Assembly (NCBI GenBank): GCA_005883355.1
Contig: VAXG01000108.1
Span: forward strand, 1-39,375
DNA: 39,375 nt
Source of the DNA: Actinomycetota bacterium
Lineage (GTDB): Bacteria; Actinomycetota; Thermoleophilia; Gaiellales; Gaiellaceae
Direction of reading: 5' to 3'
Within the stretch, counting starts at the first letter, position 1, and every line of letters begins with the position of its first letter. A program made the position numbers and the translations under genes. The notes under the pieces were generated by a model. That model was not told the origin of the DNA, did not search any database, and was given only the letters and a program-made list of their open reading frames with translations. Shown here piece by piece: positions 1-8,490 of the stretch.

Positions 1-2
1 CG

Positions 3-134
3 GAGGAGCTCGGCCGGCGCTTCAAGGTCGACGAGGGTATCGGGATCGTGGAGCTGAGCTTCCACGGCGGCCGCTTCGAGCACGCCTGGCTGAAGAGGCG
101 CGTCCAGAAGGCGCAGCTCGCCGACGCCGACTGA
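3..134 (+). CDS. 3' end of an unidentified protein (partial)
   Basis: Only the last 43 codons are inside the window, ending in TGA at 132-134. The tail contains the pieces GRRFKVDEGIGIVELSF and HGGRFEHAWLKRR and is rich in charged residues. The reading frame is open from the left edge with codon use typical of the window (G or C in most third positions), so it is very likely a real gene end. I do not recognise the family from this tail. Confidence 0.6.
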   Translation, partial: EELGRRFKVDEGIGIVELSFHGGRFEHAWLKRRVQKAQLADAD

Positions 135-162
135 GGCCTGTAGCTACGCCGAGTGCGCCGAG

Positions 163-333
163 TTGGCCACTGTGGCGCTTCGGTTCGGCGACGGCTCGAC
201 GAACATAGGCTTCAGGCAGACGGCGGTCGTCTACTGCGACGCGCACGCGGAGCTCGTCAAGCGGCTCTTCGTGACCTGCGACGAGCGCGACCTCGGAGTA
301 GAAGTCAGCGTAGAAAGAGCGGCCCAACCCTGA
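163..333 (+). CDS. small Cys-rich protein, start uncertain
   Basis: The frame ending at TGA 331-333 stays open back to a stop at 91-93. From 139 it reads CSYAECAELA, then VVYCDAHAELVKR and VTCDERD. The pattern Cys-x4-Cys, later Cys-x2-His, resembles small zinc-binding actinobacterial proteins that begin with a similar Cys pair. No ATG, GTG or TTG lies in frame before the first Cys pair. The first usable start is TTG at 163 (then GTG at 172), and either would remove that pair. It may therefore be a decayed gene, use an unusual start, or contain an indel. Function unknown. Confidence 0.4.
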   Translation: MATVALRFGDGSTNIGFRQTAVVYCDAHAELVKRLFVTCDERDLGVEVSVERAAQP

Positions 334-372
334 AGCTGAGCCGCTCTTCGCCGGAAGTCTAGTTTCCGGCGA
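315..372 (+). terminator. two back-to-back hairpins after the small ORF
   Basis: The first hairpin pairs 315-323 with 340-348 (9 bp) and encloses the stop codon at 331-333. The second pairs 348-356 with 364-372 (9 bp, 7-nt loop). They share base 348, so they would be partly alternative folds. There is no clear T-run after either, so termination is inferred from position before the promoter at 377. Confidence 0.45.
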
Positions 373-376
373 CGTC

Positions 377-382
377 TACAGT
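377..382 (+). promoter_or_regulatory. -10-like hexamer TACAGT, leaderless arrangement
   Basis: The TANNNT hexamer ends 7 nt before the GTG start at 390, and no Shine-Dalgarno is visible. Transcription from the usual distance would begin at or next to the start codon. Confidence 0.5.
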
Positions 383-389
383 CCCTCGA

Positions 390-1943
390 GTGATCCTCGA
401 GAACGGGGTCGTGCGGACGATGGAGCCGACGCTTCCCGTCGTCCGCGCGCTCGCCATCGCCGGCGACCGAGTCGCAGGCGGCGTCGGAACGCACGAGACC
501 GCGCTCGCGAGCCCCGACCGTGTCGACCTCGGCGGCCGTTGCGTGCTGCCGGGCTTCAACGACTCGCACGTCCACTTCCCGACGTGGGCCCTCGCCCAAC
601 GACAGGTGCGGCTGGTAGGAACGGCGTCGCTGGACGAGGCGCTGGAGCGCATAGCCGCGGCGACGAGCGAGGTGCAACCGGGCGGCTGGCTCCGTGGCAT
701 GGGCTGGCGCTCCGGAGACTGGTCTCCTCCCACCGAGCCGACGAAAGAAGCACTCGACCGCGTCACCGGCGACACGCCCACTGCTCTGATGGCACGCGAC
801 TACCACTCGCTCTGGCTGAACTCGGCGGCGCTCGCACGCGCGAACGGCGACCTCGAGGTCGCCGGCGGCGTCGTCGTACGCGACGAGCGGGGGGAGCCGA
901 CCGGAGTGCTGCGTGAGGAGTGTGCCTGGCACTTCCGCGACACGCACGTTCGGCCGACGGAGGACGAGATGGTCGACGCCTCGCGCGAAGGCGTCCGCAT
1001 CGCAATTGCGCGCGGGGTCACCGCGGTACACGACAAAGACGGCTGGCTCCGCGCGCTCGGCGTCTGGCAGCGCCTCCGCGAAGAAGGCCATCTCAACCTG
1101 CGCGTCTGGCAATCCATTCCCGCGGAACAAGTTGACGAGCTCGCCGACCTGCGAATCCGCAGCGGCTTCGGCGATGACCTCGTCCGCATCGGCTACCTGA
1201 AGACGTTCATGGACGGCACGCTCGGCTCGCAGACGGCACGCATGCTCGACGGCACGGGCGTCGAGATCACGAGCAGGGACCAGCTCGCGCAGATCATCCG
1301 CCGCGGCGCGCACGCAGGCCTCCCCGTCGCGGTCCACGCGATCGGCGACCTCGCGAACCGAGAAGCGCTCGATGCCTTCGAGGAGACGCACGCCGAGTGG
1401 CAACCGCTCGGCCTCCGGCACCGCATCGAGCACGCACAGGTGCTTGCACCCGAGGATCTCCCCCGCTTCGCCGGGCTCGGGATCGCCGCGTCGGTTCAGT
1501 TCAGCCACGCGCCGTCCGACCGCGACCTCGCCGACCGCTTCTGGGGGACAAAGACCGAAGGCGCGTACGCCTATCGCTCGCTCCGCGACTCCGGCGCCGT
1601 CCTCGCGAACGGCTCCGACGCGCCGATCGAGGAGCTCGATCCCTGGGCGGGCGTCTGCGCCGGCGTGCTGCGAACGATCGACGACCGCGGGCCCTGGCAC
1701 CCCGAGCAGCGCCTGACCCTCGACGAGGCACTGCAGGCGACGACGGTCACTCCGGCCTGGCTCTCGCGTGACGAGCATCGCCGGGGCAAGCTCCTCCCCG
1801 GTTTCCTCGCAGATCTGGTCGTCCTCGACCGCGACCCGTACGAGCTCGAGCCCGAGCAACTACCCGAAGTCAACGTCGTCGCCACGATGCTCGGTGGTCG
1901 CTGGACACACAATCCGCCGCCATGGGAAGATCGCTTGGGGTAA
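390..1943 (+). CDS. YtcJ-like metal-dependent amidohydrolase
   Basis: 517 residues, GTG start; an in-frame stop at 360-362 and no other start codon fix it. Layout is that of the amidohydrolase superfamily (amidohydrolase_3/YtcJ group): an N-terminal beta-sandwich strand (ILENGVVRTM), then the metal-binding HxH in FNDSHVHF (His60, His62), a lysine region KTFMDGTLGS, the HAIGD and IEHAQ histidines, the ANGSDAP aspartate near the end, and a C-terminal sandwich with GFLADLVVLD. These enzymes hydrolyse C-N bonds in amides or cyclic compounds; the substrate cannot be told from sequence. The permease and acetamidase that follow on the same strand suggest a small uptake and amide-degradation unit. 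Confidence 0.9.
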   Translation: MILENGVVRTMEPTLPVVRALAIAGDRVAGGVGTHETALASPDRVDLGGRCVLPGFNDSHVHFPTWALAQRQVRLVGTASLDEALERIAAATSEVQPGGWLRGMGWRSGDWSPPTEPTKEALDRVTGDTPTALMARDYHSLWLNSAALARANGDLEVAGGVVVRDERGEPTGVLREECAWHFRDTHVRPTEDEMVDASREGVRIAIARGVTAVHDKDGWLRALGVWQRLREEGHLNLRVWQSIPAEQVDELADLRIRSGFGDDLVRIGYLKTFMDGTLGSQTARMLDGTGVEITSRDQLAQIIRRGAHAGLPVAVHAIGDLANREALDAFEETHAEWQPLGLRHRIEHAQVLAPEDLPRFAGLGIAASVQFSHAPSDRDLADRFWGTKTEGAYAYRSLRDSGAVLANGSDAPIEELDPWAGVCAGVLRTIDDRGPWHPEQRLTLDEALQATTVTPAWLSRDEHRRGKLLPGFLADLVVLDRDPYELEPEQLPEVNVVATMLGGRWTHNPPPWEDRLG

Positions 1944-1950
1944 TTCCAAG

Positions 1951-1960
1951 AGCAGGAGGG
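1951..1960 (+). promoter_or_regulatory. ribosome binding site fixing the permease start
   Basis: AGCAGGAGGG lies 8 nt before ATG 1969. It selects this start over upstream in-frame codons that would overlap the preceding amidohydrolase. Confidence 0.7.
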
Positions 1961-1968
1961 CGTCCTCG

Positions 1969-3417
1969 ATGGAGGCTGGCTCGGTTTCCTCATCCTTCGA
2001 CCGGTTGCGGGTGCACTCGATTGGGCTGCCGCAAGTTCTGTTCCAGTCGATCACCCACATGGCACCCGCTGCAGCGGTCGCCTACTCGATCTACATCTCG
2101 GTGCCGTTCTCGCGTCAGGCGCTCGCGCTGTCAGTGCTGCTGGCGCTGGTTGCCTGCCTCTGTGCGGCGACCGCGATCGGCCAACTCGCCAAGCTCGAGC
2201 CTTCGGCGGGTGGCCTCTACGCCTACGCGGCCCGCTCGCTCGGGCCGTGGGCCGGATTCAACGTGGCCTGGCTTTTCATCCTGTTCGAGCCACTAGTCGC
2301 GCCGTTCCTCTATCTCGAGTTCGGCTGGGCGATGCGCGAGGTGATGTCAAGCGAGGCCGGCTGGCACTGGTCCGGCCAGTGGGTCCTCTGGGCGCTGCTG
2401 ATGGCCGTGATCGTCTTCCTACTGACGTATCGCGATATCCGCATCTCCACGACTGCGGGCGTCATTCTCGGCGCCTTCGAGATCGTGGTCTTCGGAGCGC
2501 TTGCCGTGTGGATGCTGCTTTCGAATACAAGCCACCTCAACCTGCAGCCGTTCAACCCGCATCACGCGGTCGGAGGCTGGAACGGTGTCTTCCGCGGGAT
2601 GGTCTTCGCGATCCTCGCCTTCATCGGGTTCGAGGCGGCTGCCCCACTCGGCGAAGAGGCGAAGCACCCGCGCCGCGCAATTCCGCGGGCGGTCGTCGGC
2701 TCGGCGCTCTTGATCGGCCTCTTCTACGTCCTGGCGGCGTACGCGTGGGTGTTCGGCGCCGGCTTCAACACGTTCGTCGACCAGGCAACGGGCGCCGACC
2801 CGTGGCGCGCTCTCGGCAAGGCGTTCTGGGGCGGAGCCTGGGTGCTGGTGTTCCTCGCGATCTGCAACTCGATCGCGGCGAACTCGAACGCCGCGGTCAA
2901 TGCGGCCACGCGAGTCTTCTATGCGCTCGCGCGCAACCGGCTGGCTCCGCGGCCGCTGGGACGCACGCATCCCGAGTACAAGACGCCGTACATCGCGATC
3001 GTCTGGATGAGCATCTTCGCGGTCGTGCTCGCACTGCTGCTCGGCTGGAAGTGGGGACCGCTCGTCGGGTTCGCCCTGATCGCGACGCTCGCGGTGATCG
3101 TCGTCGTCATCGTCTACATCCTCATCTGTCTCGGTTGCATCTGGCACTACTGGACGAAGCGCCGCGCCGAGTTCAACTGGTTCCTGCACGGCCTCGTTCC
3201 GGCCGCAGGCGCGGTCCTGTTCTTCTTCCCGCTCTACTACGAGTACGTCAAGTTCCCACCGACGTACCCGATCAAGTACGCGAACTGGGTCGCGCTCGGC
3301 TGGGTCGCCGTCGGCATCGCACTCACGTTCTTCCTCTACGCCCGCTACCCGGACCGGCTGCGTGACATGGACCGGGTCTACGTCGAAGACGAGACAGTCG
3401 CAGCGGTGCCGGCGTAG
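1969..3417 (+). CDS. APC-family amino acid/amine permease
   Basis: 482 residues with about twelve hydrophobic segments. The N-terminal part (HSIGLPQVLFQSITHMAPA) and the helix with GGLYAYAARSLG match the amino acid-polyamine-organocation superfamily; the FIGFEAAAPLGEE stretch is the characteristic helix 6 region. The start is fixed by the strong ribosome site at 1951-1960. It begins 25 nt after the amidohydrolase, and its TAG is immediately followed by the ATG of the acetamidase gene, so the three genes are probably one operon. The likely role is import of an amino acid, amine or amide used by its neighbours; the actual substrate is unknown. Confidence 0.9.
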   Translation: MEAGSVSSSFDRLRVHSIGLPQVLFQSITHMAPAAAVAYSIYISVPFSRQALALSVLLALVACLCAATAIGQLAKLEPSAGGLYAYAARSLGPWAGFNVAWLFILFEPLVAPFLYLEFGWAMREVMSSEAGWHWSGQWVLWALLMAVIVFLLTYRDIRISTTAGVILGAFEIVVFGALAVWMLLSNTSHLNLQPFNPHHAVGGWNGVFRGMVFAILAFIGFEAAAPLGEEAKHPRRAIPRAVVGSALLIGLFYVLAAYAWVFGAGFNTFVDQATGADPWRALGKAFWGGAWVLVFLAICNSIAANSNAAVNAATRVFYALARNRLAPRPLGRTHPEYKTPYIAIVWMSIFAVVLALLLGWKWGPLVGFALIATLAVIVVVIVYILICLGCIWHYWTKRRAEFNWFLHGLVPAAGAVLFFFPLYYEYVKFPPTYPIKYANWVALGWVAVGIALTFFLYARYPDRLRDMDRVYVEDETVAAVPA

Positions 3418-4341
3418 ATGGCGATCGCGGTCGACCACAGGATCGGCCGTGACGAGATCATCTGGGCGTTCGGGCCCGATCTCGAGCCTGTGCTCGAGGT
3501 CGAGCCCGGCGCGACTGTCACCTTCGAGACGAACGACTGCTTCACCGGGCAGATCAGCTCGGAAGACGACCTCGTCACGGAGATCGACTTCGGGCGCGTC
3601 AACAGCGCGACAGGGCCCGTCGCCGTCAAAGGGGCCGAGCCCGGCGACTCGCTCGTCGCGGAGATCGTGGACGTGCGACCGATCGACGTCGGCTTCGCCT
3701 GCCTGATCCCCGGCTTCGGGCAGCTGATCGACCGTGTCCAGGCACCCGTGACTCGACTGTTCCGAGTCGAGGACGGCTGGATCCAGATGAACGAGCGCGT
3801 CCGCTTTCCGGCCCGGCCGATGGTCGGCGTCGTCGGCGTGGCGACCGACGGGGAAACCCTCGGCAACGGCCTCGCCGGACGCCACGGCGGGAATCTCGAC
3901 GACCACCTGCATGGGAAGGGCGCCCGCATGTACTTCCCGGTGCGGCAGGCCGGCGGAATGTTCGCCGTCGGCGACATGCACGCCTCGATGGGCGACGGCG
4001 AGATCTGCTTCACGGGCGTCGAGATCGCCGGCGAGGTCGACATCCGCTTCGACCTGTTGAAGGGGAAGCAGGGCACCTGGCCCGTGACGGAGCTCCCGGA
4101 CCGCTGGATCCCTCACGCGACGGCTGACGACTACGGCGACGCCCTGAGGCTCGTCTCGGAGGAGGCCGCCCGGCTGCTCGTAGACGAATGGGGCTTCTCG
4201 ATCGAGGACGCCTTCATCTTCCTGTCCGTGGCCTGCGATGTCGGCGTCGCCCAGGCCTGCAAGCCCGCGCCCGGATTCGGGACGATCGCGCGCTTCGCGA
4301 TCCCCAAGATCGAGGCGACCCCTCGACCCTTCCGTACGTGA
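3418..4341 (+). CDS. acetamidase/formamidase family protein
   Basis: 307 residues, ATG directly after the permease stop. The sequence fits the FmdA/AmdA family: an early ATVTFETNDCFTGQI strand, the central HGGNLDDHLHGKGARMYFPV segment and the metal or active-site region VGDMHASMGDGE, then GVEIAGEVDIRF. The family hydrolyses short-chain amides such as acetamide or formamide to the acid and ammonia. Length is normal. Zero spacing from the permease suggests translational coupling and a shared substrate. Substrate specificity is inference. Confidence 0.88.
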   Translation: MAIAVDHRIGRDEIIWAFGPDLEPVLEVEPGATVTFETNDCFTGQISSEDDLVTEIDFGRVNSATGPVAVKGAEPGDSLVAEIVDVRPIDVGFACLIPGFGQLIDRVQAPVTRLFRVEDGWIQMNERVRFPARPMVGVVGVATDGETLGNGLAGRHGGNLDDHLHGKGARMYFPVRQAGGMFAVGDMHASMGDGEICFTGVEIAGEVDIRFDLLKGKQGTWPVTELPDRWIPHATADDYGDALRLVSEEAARLLVDEWGFSIEDAFIFLSVACDVGVAQACKPAPGFGTIARFAIPKIEATPRPFRT

Positions 4342-4342
4342 C

Positions 4343-4348
4343 TACAAT
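4343..4348 (+). promoter_or_regulatory. -10-like hexamer TACAAT before the HxlR gene
   Basis: A near-consensus -10 box just after the acetamidase stop and 10 nt before ATG 4359. It implies a separate, leaderless or nearly leaderless transcript for the regulator. Confidence 0.55.
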
Positions 4349-4358
4349 TCGGAAAGCA

Positions 4359-4694
4359 ATGCGAACCATGAACCCCGTTCACGAGTCCACGTCGTGCGCC
4401 GTCGCAGCGTGTGCGGAGATCATCGGCGCGAAGTGGACGGCGCTCCTCGTGCACGACCTGTCCGAAGGGGCCCGGCGGTTCACCGAGCTTGAACACTCCT
4501 GCGCCGGAATCAGCCCGCGCACGCTCTCGGAGCGCCTGCGCGCGCTCGAGGACGAAGGGCTCGTCCTCCGCCGGAGCTACGCGGAGTCGCCGCCTCGCGT
4601 CGAGTACGAGCTGACGGCAAAGGGCGACGCGTTGCTGCCGATCATCGAGGAGATGCGGCGGTTCGGTCATGCGTTTCTGACCGACTGCGCGTAG
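4359..4694 (+). CDS. HxlR-family winged-helix regulator
   Basis: 111 residues from ATG 4359 (a second ATG at 4368 would give 108). The body matches HxlR/MarR-like winged helices: IIGAKWTALLVHDLSEGARRF, then ISPRTLSERLRALEDEGLV and a wing RVEYELTAKG. Two cysteines near the N terminus (STSCAVAAC) might be sensory, as in some HxlR proteins, but this is inference. It sits directly after the amide-utilisation operon and is a candidate regulator of it. Its last 53 bases overlap the 3' end of the convergent peptidase gene. Confidence 0.85.
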   Translation: MRTMNPVHESTSCAVAACAEIIGAKWTALLVHDLSEGARRFTELEHSCAGISPRTLSERLRALEDEGLVLRRSYAESPPRVEYELTAKGDALLPIIEEMRRFGHAFLTDCA

Positions 4695-5961
4695 CCCACT
4701 CGGGCTCCGCCCAGAGCTTCACGAGCTCGACGATCGTCGCCGCCGACGTGGCCATGTCCTGAACCGACGCCCACTCCAGCACGGAGTGGAACTGGTGCGC
4801 ACCGGTGAAGATGTTCGGCGTGAGCAATCCGCGCGCGCTCAACATCGCGCCGTCTGTGCCGCCCCGGATCGGCTCGCGCCACGGCTCCATGCCGGTGCGC
4901 CGCGCGGCTTCATCCGCGGCCTCGGTCACCGCCGGCTCGGCGTCGAGGAACTCTTTCATGTTGCGGTAGCTCTCCTCCACGGTCACGGTGACCTGCGCGC
5001 GCGGCTCCTCCGCGGCGAGGTCGTCCGCGAGTGAGCGGAGGAGCTGCTCGTGCTCCTCGAGCTTGCCGGCGTCGAAGTCACGCGCGATGAAGCGCAGCTC
5101 GGCCTCGGCAGTTGTGCCCGCGATCCGCGTCGGATGAACGAATCCCCGGCGCCCTTCCGTCGTCTCCGGCGAAAGGTCGTCCTGAGGAAGACGCTCGACG
5201 ATCCGCGCCGCGAGCTTGATCGCATTCACCATCTTTCCTTTCGACGTGCCGGGATGGACGCTGTGCCCCTCGATTCGAATTCGCACCTCCGACGCCGAAA
5301 ACGTCTCGTCGTCGATGCGGCCGATCTCCGAGCCGTCGAGGGTGTACGCGAAGTCGGCGCCGAACTCCTCGATGTGGAAATGGTCGACGCCGTGCCCTAC
5401 TTCCTCGTCGACAGTGAAGCCGACACGGATGGGAGCGTGCTCGATCTCGGGGTGCGCCGCGAGGTACGCGACCGCGCCCATGATCTCGGCGACGCCTGCC
5501 TTGTCGTCCGCTCCGAGCAACGTCGTGCCGTCCGTCGTGACGATGTCGTGCCCGATCCGCTCGGCGAGGATCGGGTTCTCGCTCGGACGCAGGATCTTGC
5601 GCGGGTCGCCGGGCAGCACGATGTCGCTGCCGTCGTAGTCGCGGATGACCTGCGGCCTGACATTCGTGCCGGATTCGTCCGAGCTGGTGTCCACGTGCGC
5701 GATCAGCCCAACCGTCGGGCCCGACGTACCCCGCACCGTCGCAAAGACGTAACCGTGCTCGGTGAGCTCGACGTCCTCCAGCCCGATCTCGCGCAGCTCG
5801 TCGGCGAGCATCTTGGTGAGATCGAGCTGCTTCGCCGTGCTCGGGTACGTCTCGGAGTCGTCATCCGACTGTGTATCGACCTGGACGTAGCGCAGGAAGC
5901 GGTCGAGTACGTCGTCTCCGAGCTCGGCGGCGATCGGCGTCGGATAGCGGGAGTCAGGCAA
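4642..5961 (-). CDS. pepT: peptidase T-like M20 aminotripeptidase
   Basis: 439 residues. Metal-ligand motifs of M20B peptidases are present in order: GLIAHVDTSSD, LLGADDKAG, TVDEEVGHG, then IRGGTDGAMLSARGLLTPN near the C terminus. PepT removes N-terminal residues from tripeptides using two zinc ions. I chose TTG 5961 because it lies next to the stop of the upstream peptidase (8-nt overlap); a start at 6006 would add 15 residues and a 53-nt overlap. The C-terminal tail (WATRSRSETHDRTAASPR) runs beyond the usual domain end into the convergent HxlR gene. Confidence 0.88.
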   Translation of the reverse strand: MPDSRYPTPIAAELGDDVLDRFLRYVQVDTQSDDDSETYPSTAKQLDLTKMLADELREIGLEDVELTEHGYVFATVRGTSGPTVGLIAHVDTSSDESGTNVRPQVIRDYDGSDIVLPGDPRKILRPSENPILAERIGHDIVTTDGTTLLGADDKAGVAEIMGAVAYLAAHPEIEHAPIRVGFTVDEEVGHGVDHFHIEEFGADFAYTLDGSEIGRIDDETFSASEVRIRIEGHSVHPGTSKGKMVNAIKLAARIVERLPQDDLSPETTEGRRGFVHPTRIAGTTAEAELRFIARDFDAGKLEEHEQLLRSLADDLAAEEPRAQVTVTVEESYRNMKEFLDAEPAVTEAADEAARRTGMEPWREPIRGGTDGAMLSARGLLTPNIFTGAHQFHSVLEWASVQDMATSAATIVELVKLWAEPEWATRSRSETHDRTAASPR

Positions 5962-7279
5962 GCGCGGCCAGGCCTCGGTAAAGCTCCGACGCGGCGGCGA
6001 CGGCACGGTCGATGTCTTGGACTCGCAGCCGCTCGTTCGGCGAGTGGACGTTGCTCTCGCGCAGAGCGAAGCCGGTGCCGATCGTGGGAATTCCTTTCGC
6101 GGCCAGGGCAGGGTAGATCGGCAGCGTTCCGCCGACCCGTACGAGCAGCGGGCGCACGCCCGTCGACTTCTTGAACGCCTCCAGGCCGAGTTGGATCGCA
6201 GGCGAGTCCGGTGAGAACACGCCGGGCGCTGCGGAGTTCTCGCGGATGAGCTCCACCTCTGCCGTATCGGGCGTCGCGGCGCGGATGAGCTTCTCCACCG
6301 TCGCGGCGATCGTCTCCGGATCCTGACCCGGCGCGAGGCGAATGGTGAACCGCGCCTCGGCCTCGACGATCAGCGTCGTATTTACGAACTCGGGCTTGCC
6401 GCCGCGAATGCCGTTCACGTCGAGCGAGGGCTCCGCCCACGTTCGGTCGTAGAACTCGTCCGCCGCCTTGGCGTCGAGGGGGGTCGCATCTGCCTCGTCG
6501 AGGATCTCCCAGCCCTTCGGAAGGCTCTTGAGGCTGTCGACCTCGACCTGGCTCAGCGGTGCGCGGCCGACGCGGAGCTGGTCGGGCAACAGCCCGTCGC
6601 GCGGGATCACCGCCGACAGTCCTTGCATCAACACATGAATTGCGTTGAGTGCCGCACCGCCGTAGTACCCGGAATGCATGTCGCGCTCGCCCGTCTTCAC
6701 CTTCAGATGGAAGGCGACGAGGCCGCGTGTCGCGAGCATGAACTCAGGCTGTTCGGGTCGCGTCATGCCGCCGTCGAAGATGATGCAAGCGTCCGCGCCG
6801 CGCTCGTCAGCGTCGATGAAGTCGACGATCGAATGGCCGCCGATCTCCTCCTCGCCGTCGCAGGCGACGCGGATGTTGACCGGCAAGGCCTTGTCGCGGT
6901 GCAGTAGTTCGGCCGCCTTCAGGAGCGTGTAGAGCTGGCCCTTGTCATCGGCGATGCCGCGCGCGTAGTACCAACCGTCACGCTCGTCGAGCTCGAACGG
7001 CGGTGACTCCCAGAGGTCGAGCGGCGCCGGCGGCTGAACGTCGAAGTGGCCGTAGATCATCACGGTCGGCGCGGCGGCGCCGTTCGTGTTCGCCGGAATG
7101 TCGCCGATCACGAGGTCACGCTCGCCCATCGGGACAAGCTCGGCCTCGCCTCCGATGCGCTTGACGAAGTCGCGCACCCACTCCGCCGCGCGGCGCACGT
7201 CGTCCTGGTGTGCGGGATCCGCGCTCACCGAAGGGATCGCGATGAACTCGCGCAGTTCTTCCAACCAAGCCTGCTCCAC
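5954..7279 (-). CDS. M20 family dipeptidase (CNDP-like)
   Basis: 441 residues from GTG 7279. Ordered motifs: MIYGHFDVQPP (first zinc His and Asp), RGIADDKGQ (bridging Asp), ACDGEEEIGG (catalytic Glu pair) and VRVGGTLPIYP in the second half of the catalytic domain. The lid domain starts around HLKVKTGERDMHSGYYGG. This is the M20 group of cytosolic non-specific dipeptidases and related amidohydrolases. It is followed with an 8-nt overlap by the PepT-like gene, so the pair forms a peptide-degradation operon, apparently read from the promoter at 7288-7293. Confidence 0.9.
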   Translation of the reverse strand: MEQAWLEELREFIAIPSVSADPAHQDDVRRAAEWVRDFVKRIGGEAELVPMGERDLVIGDIPANTNGAAAPTVMIYGHFDVQPPAPLDLWESPPFELDERDGWYYARGIADDKGQLYTLLKAAELLHRDKALPVNIRVACDGEEEIGGHSIVDFIDADERGADACIIFDGGMTRPEQPEFMLATRGLVAFHLKVKTGERDMHSGYYGGAALNAIHVLMQGLSAVIPRDGLLPDQLRVGRAPLSQVEVDSLKSLPKGWEILDEADATPLDAKAADEFYDRTWAEPSLDVNGIRGGKPEFVNTTLIVEAEARFTIRLAPGQDPETIAATVEKLIRAATPDTAEVELIRENSAAPGVFSPDSPAIQLGLEAFKKSTGVRPLLVRVGGTLPIYPALAAKGIPTIGTGFALRESNVHSPNERLRVQDIDRAVAAASELYRGLAALA

Positions 7280-7287
7280 GGCAGGCG

Positions 7288-7293
7288 AGTCTA
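7288..7293 (-). promoter_or_regulatory. -10-like hexamer TAGACT, leaderless arrangement
   Basis: On the minus strand TAGACT ends 8 nt before GTG 7279 with no Shine-Dalgarno. It lies in the 22-nt gap after the sigma factor gene. Confidence 0.55.
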
Positions 7294-7301
7294 GTTACAG
7301 G

Positions 7302-8378
7302 CTAGGCGACTTCGCGCAGCTTGACCGCGTCCGCCAGGGCCCGAAGCTTCTTCAGGCTCTGGTTCTCGATCTGCCGGATGCGCTCGCGCGTGACGTTGAA
7401 CGTCCGCCCGACCTCGTCCAGCGTCCTCGGATGCTGGCCGTCGAGTCCGTAGCGGAGCTCGAGCACCTGCCGCTCCCTGCTCGACAGCGTCCCGAGGATC
7501 TTCCGTAGCGTCTCCTTGCGCATCGTGATCTCGGCCTCCTCGTCCGGGAGAGGCAGGTTGGCGTCGGTGAGGAAGTGGCCGAATTCGGACTCGTCCTCGT
7601 CGCCGACCGGCTTCTCGAGCGAGACCGGTGTCTGCGCGCTGCGGCGGATGTGTTCCACCTCGTCGGGTGTGAGGTCGAGGTCCTTGCCGATCTCGGCGGC
7701 CGTCGGCTCGCGGCCGAGCTCGGCGCGGAGCTTTCGCTCGGAGCGGACGATCTTGTTGAGCTTCTCGACGACGTGGACAGGCATGCGGATCGTGCGTGCC
7801 TTGTCGGCAAGCGCCCGGGCGACCGCCTGGCGGATCCACCACGTCGCATAGGTCGAGAACTTGAACCCCTTGCGGTAGTCGAACTTCTCGGCGGCGCGAA
7901 CGAGGCCGATCGTCCCCTCCTGGATCAGATCGAGGAACGGCAAGCCCTGGTTGCGGTACTTCTTGGCGATCGAGACGACAAGACGAAGGTTGGCCTCGAC
8001 CATCTCCTGCTTCGCGCAGTGGTCCCCGCGCTCGATCCGCTTCGCCAGCTCGACCTCCTGAGCGGCGGTGAGGAGATCGACCTTGCCGATGTCCTTGAGG
8101 AAAAGCTGGAGAGCATCGGTCGACACCTCACGAGGCTCTTCGGCCTGCTGCTCTTCTTCCTCGGCGGCGACGACCTCGATCTGGAGCTCCTCGAGAGCGT
8201 GGTAGAAGTCGTCGATCTGGGCCGGCTCGAGATCGAGCTCGTCGAGCGCGACGGCGATCTCGTCGGCGCTCAGGTGCCCGTGCTCGCGCCCGGCCTCCAG
8301 AAGCGCTTTCGCGTCATCCGTCTCCAGTAGATCGGTGACGGTCTTCGGTGGTGCGACGGCTACCTCGGTTGCGCTCAC
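7302..8378 (-). CDS. sigA: housekeeping RNA polymerase sigma factor (SigA/RpoD type)
   Basis: 358 residues from GTG 8378, preceded by a strong GGAGG; an upstream in-frame start at 8447 lacks this support. After an acidic N-terminal part come region 1.2 ([18 protein letters not shown]), region 2 with [19 protein letters not shown] and [13 protein letters not shown], region 3 and region 4 ending in [20 protein letters not shown]. The region 2.4/4.2 residues are those of primary sigma factors. It lacks a long non-conserved insert. It directs transcription from -10/-35 promoters and is probably the factor that reads the TANNNT boxes seen throughout the window. A paralogous primary-like sigma elsewhere in the genome cannot be excluded. 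Confidence 0.93.
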   Translation of the reverse strand: MSATEVAVAPPKTVTDLLETDDAKALLEAGREHGHLSADEIAVALDELDLEPAQIDDFYHALEELQIEVVAAEEEEQQAEEPREVSTDALQLFLKDIGKVDLLTAAQEVELAKRIERGDHCAKQEMVEANLRLVVSIAKKYRNQGLPFLDLIQEGTIGLVRAAEKFDYRKGFKFSTYATWWIRQAVARALADKARTIRMPVHVVEKLNKIVRSERKLRAELGREPTAAEIGKDLDLTPDEVEHIRRSAQTPVSLEKPVGDEDESEFGHFLTDANLPLPDEEAEITMRKETLRKILGTLSSRERQVLELRYGLDGQHPRTLDEVGRTFNVTRERIRQIENQSLKKLRALADAVKLREVA

Positions 8379-8484
8379 TCCGTTCCCCCCTCCGGGACGG
8401 CGTTTTAGCGATGCCGCACTGTGCCAGCTAGGTCGGACGGGCGCCATAGGCCGAACGGCTCATCTTTGTGCGGACTGGTCCTAG

Positions 8485-8490
8485 AGTCTA
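8485..8490 (-). promoter_or_regulatory. putative sigA promoter, TAGACT -10 in a palindrome
   Basis: Minus-strand TAGACT overlaps the TAG stop (8488-8490) of the upstream TPR gene. A weak -35 (TTCTTA at 8513-8508) lies 17 nt upstream. The box is embedded in the perfect palindrome CCTAGAGTCTAGG (8480-8492). This gives a 5' leader of about 100 nt, unlike most genes here. Confidence 0.45.

Noticed and set aside
231-1859. Long minus-strand open frame opposite the amidohydrolase gene
   Set aside because: Its translation is Arg/Glu/Val-rich without motifs, while the opposite strand encodes a complete amidohydrolase. It is a high-GC shadow.
2419-4116. 565-codon minus-strand frame opposite the permease and acetamidase genes
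   Set aside because: Low-complexity charged translation (many Asp, Arg, Glu, His) and full overlap with two recognisable plus-strand genes.
7302-8447. Sigma factor starting at 8447
   Set aside because: The extra 23 residues are unlike the family, and the strong GGAGG lies just before GTG 8378.
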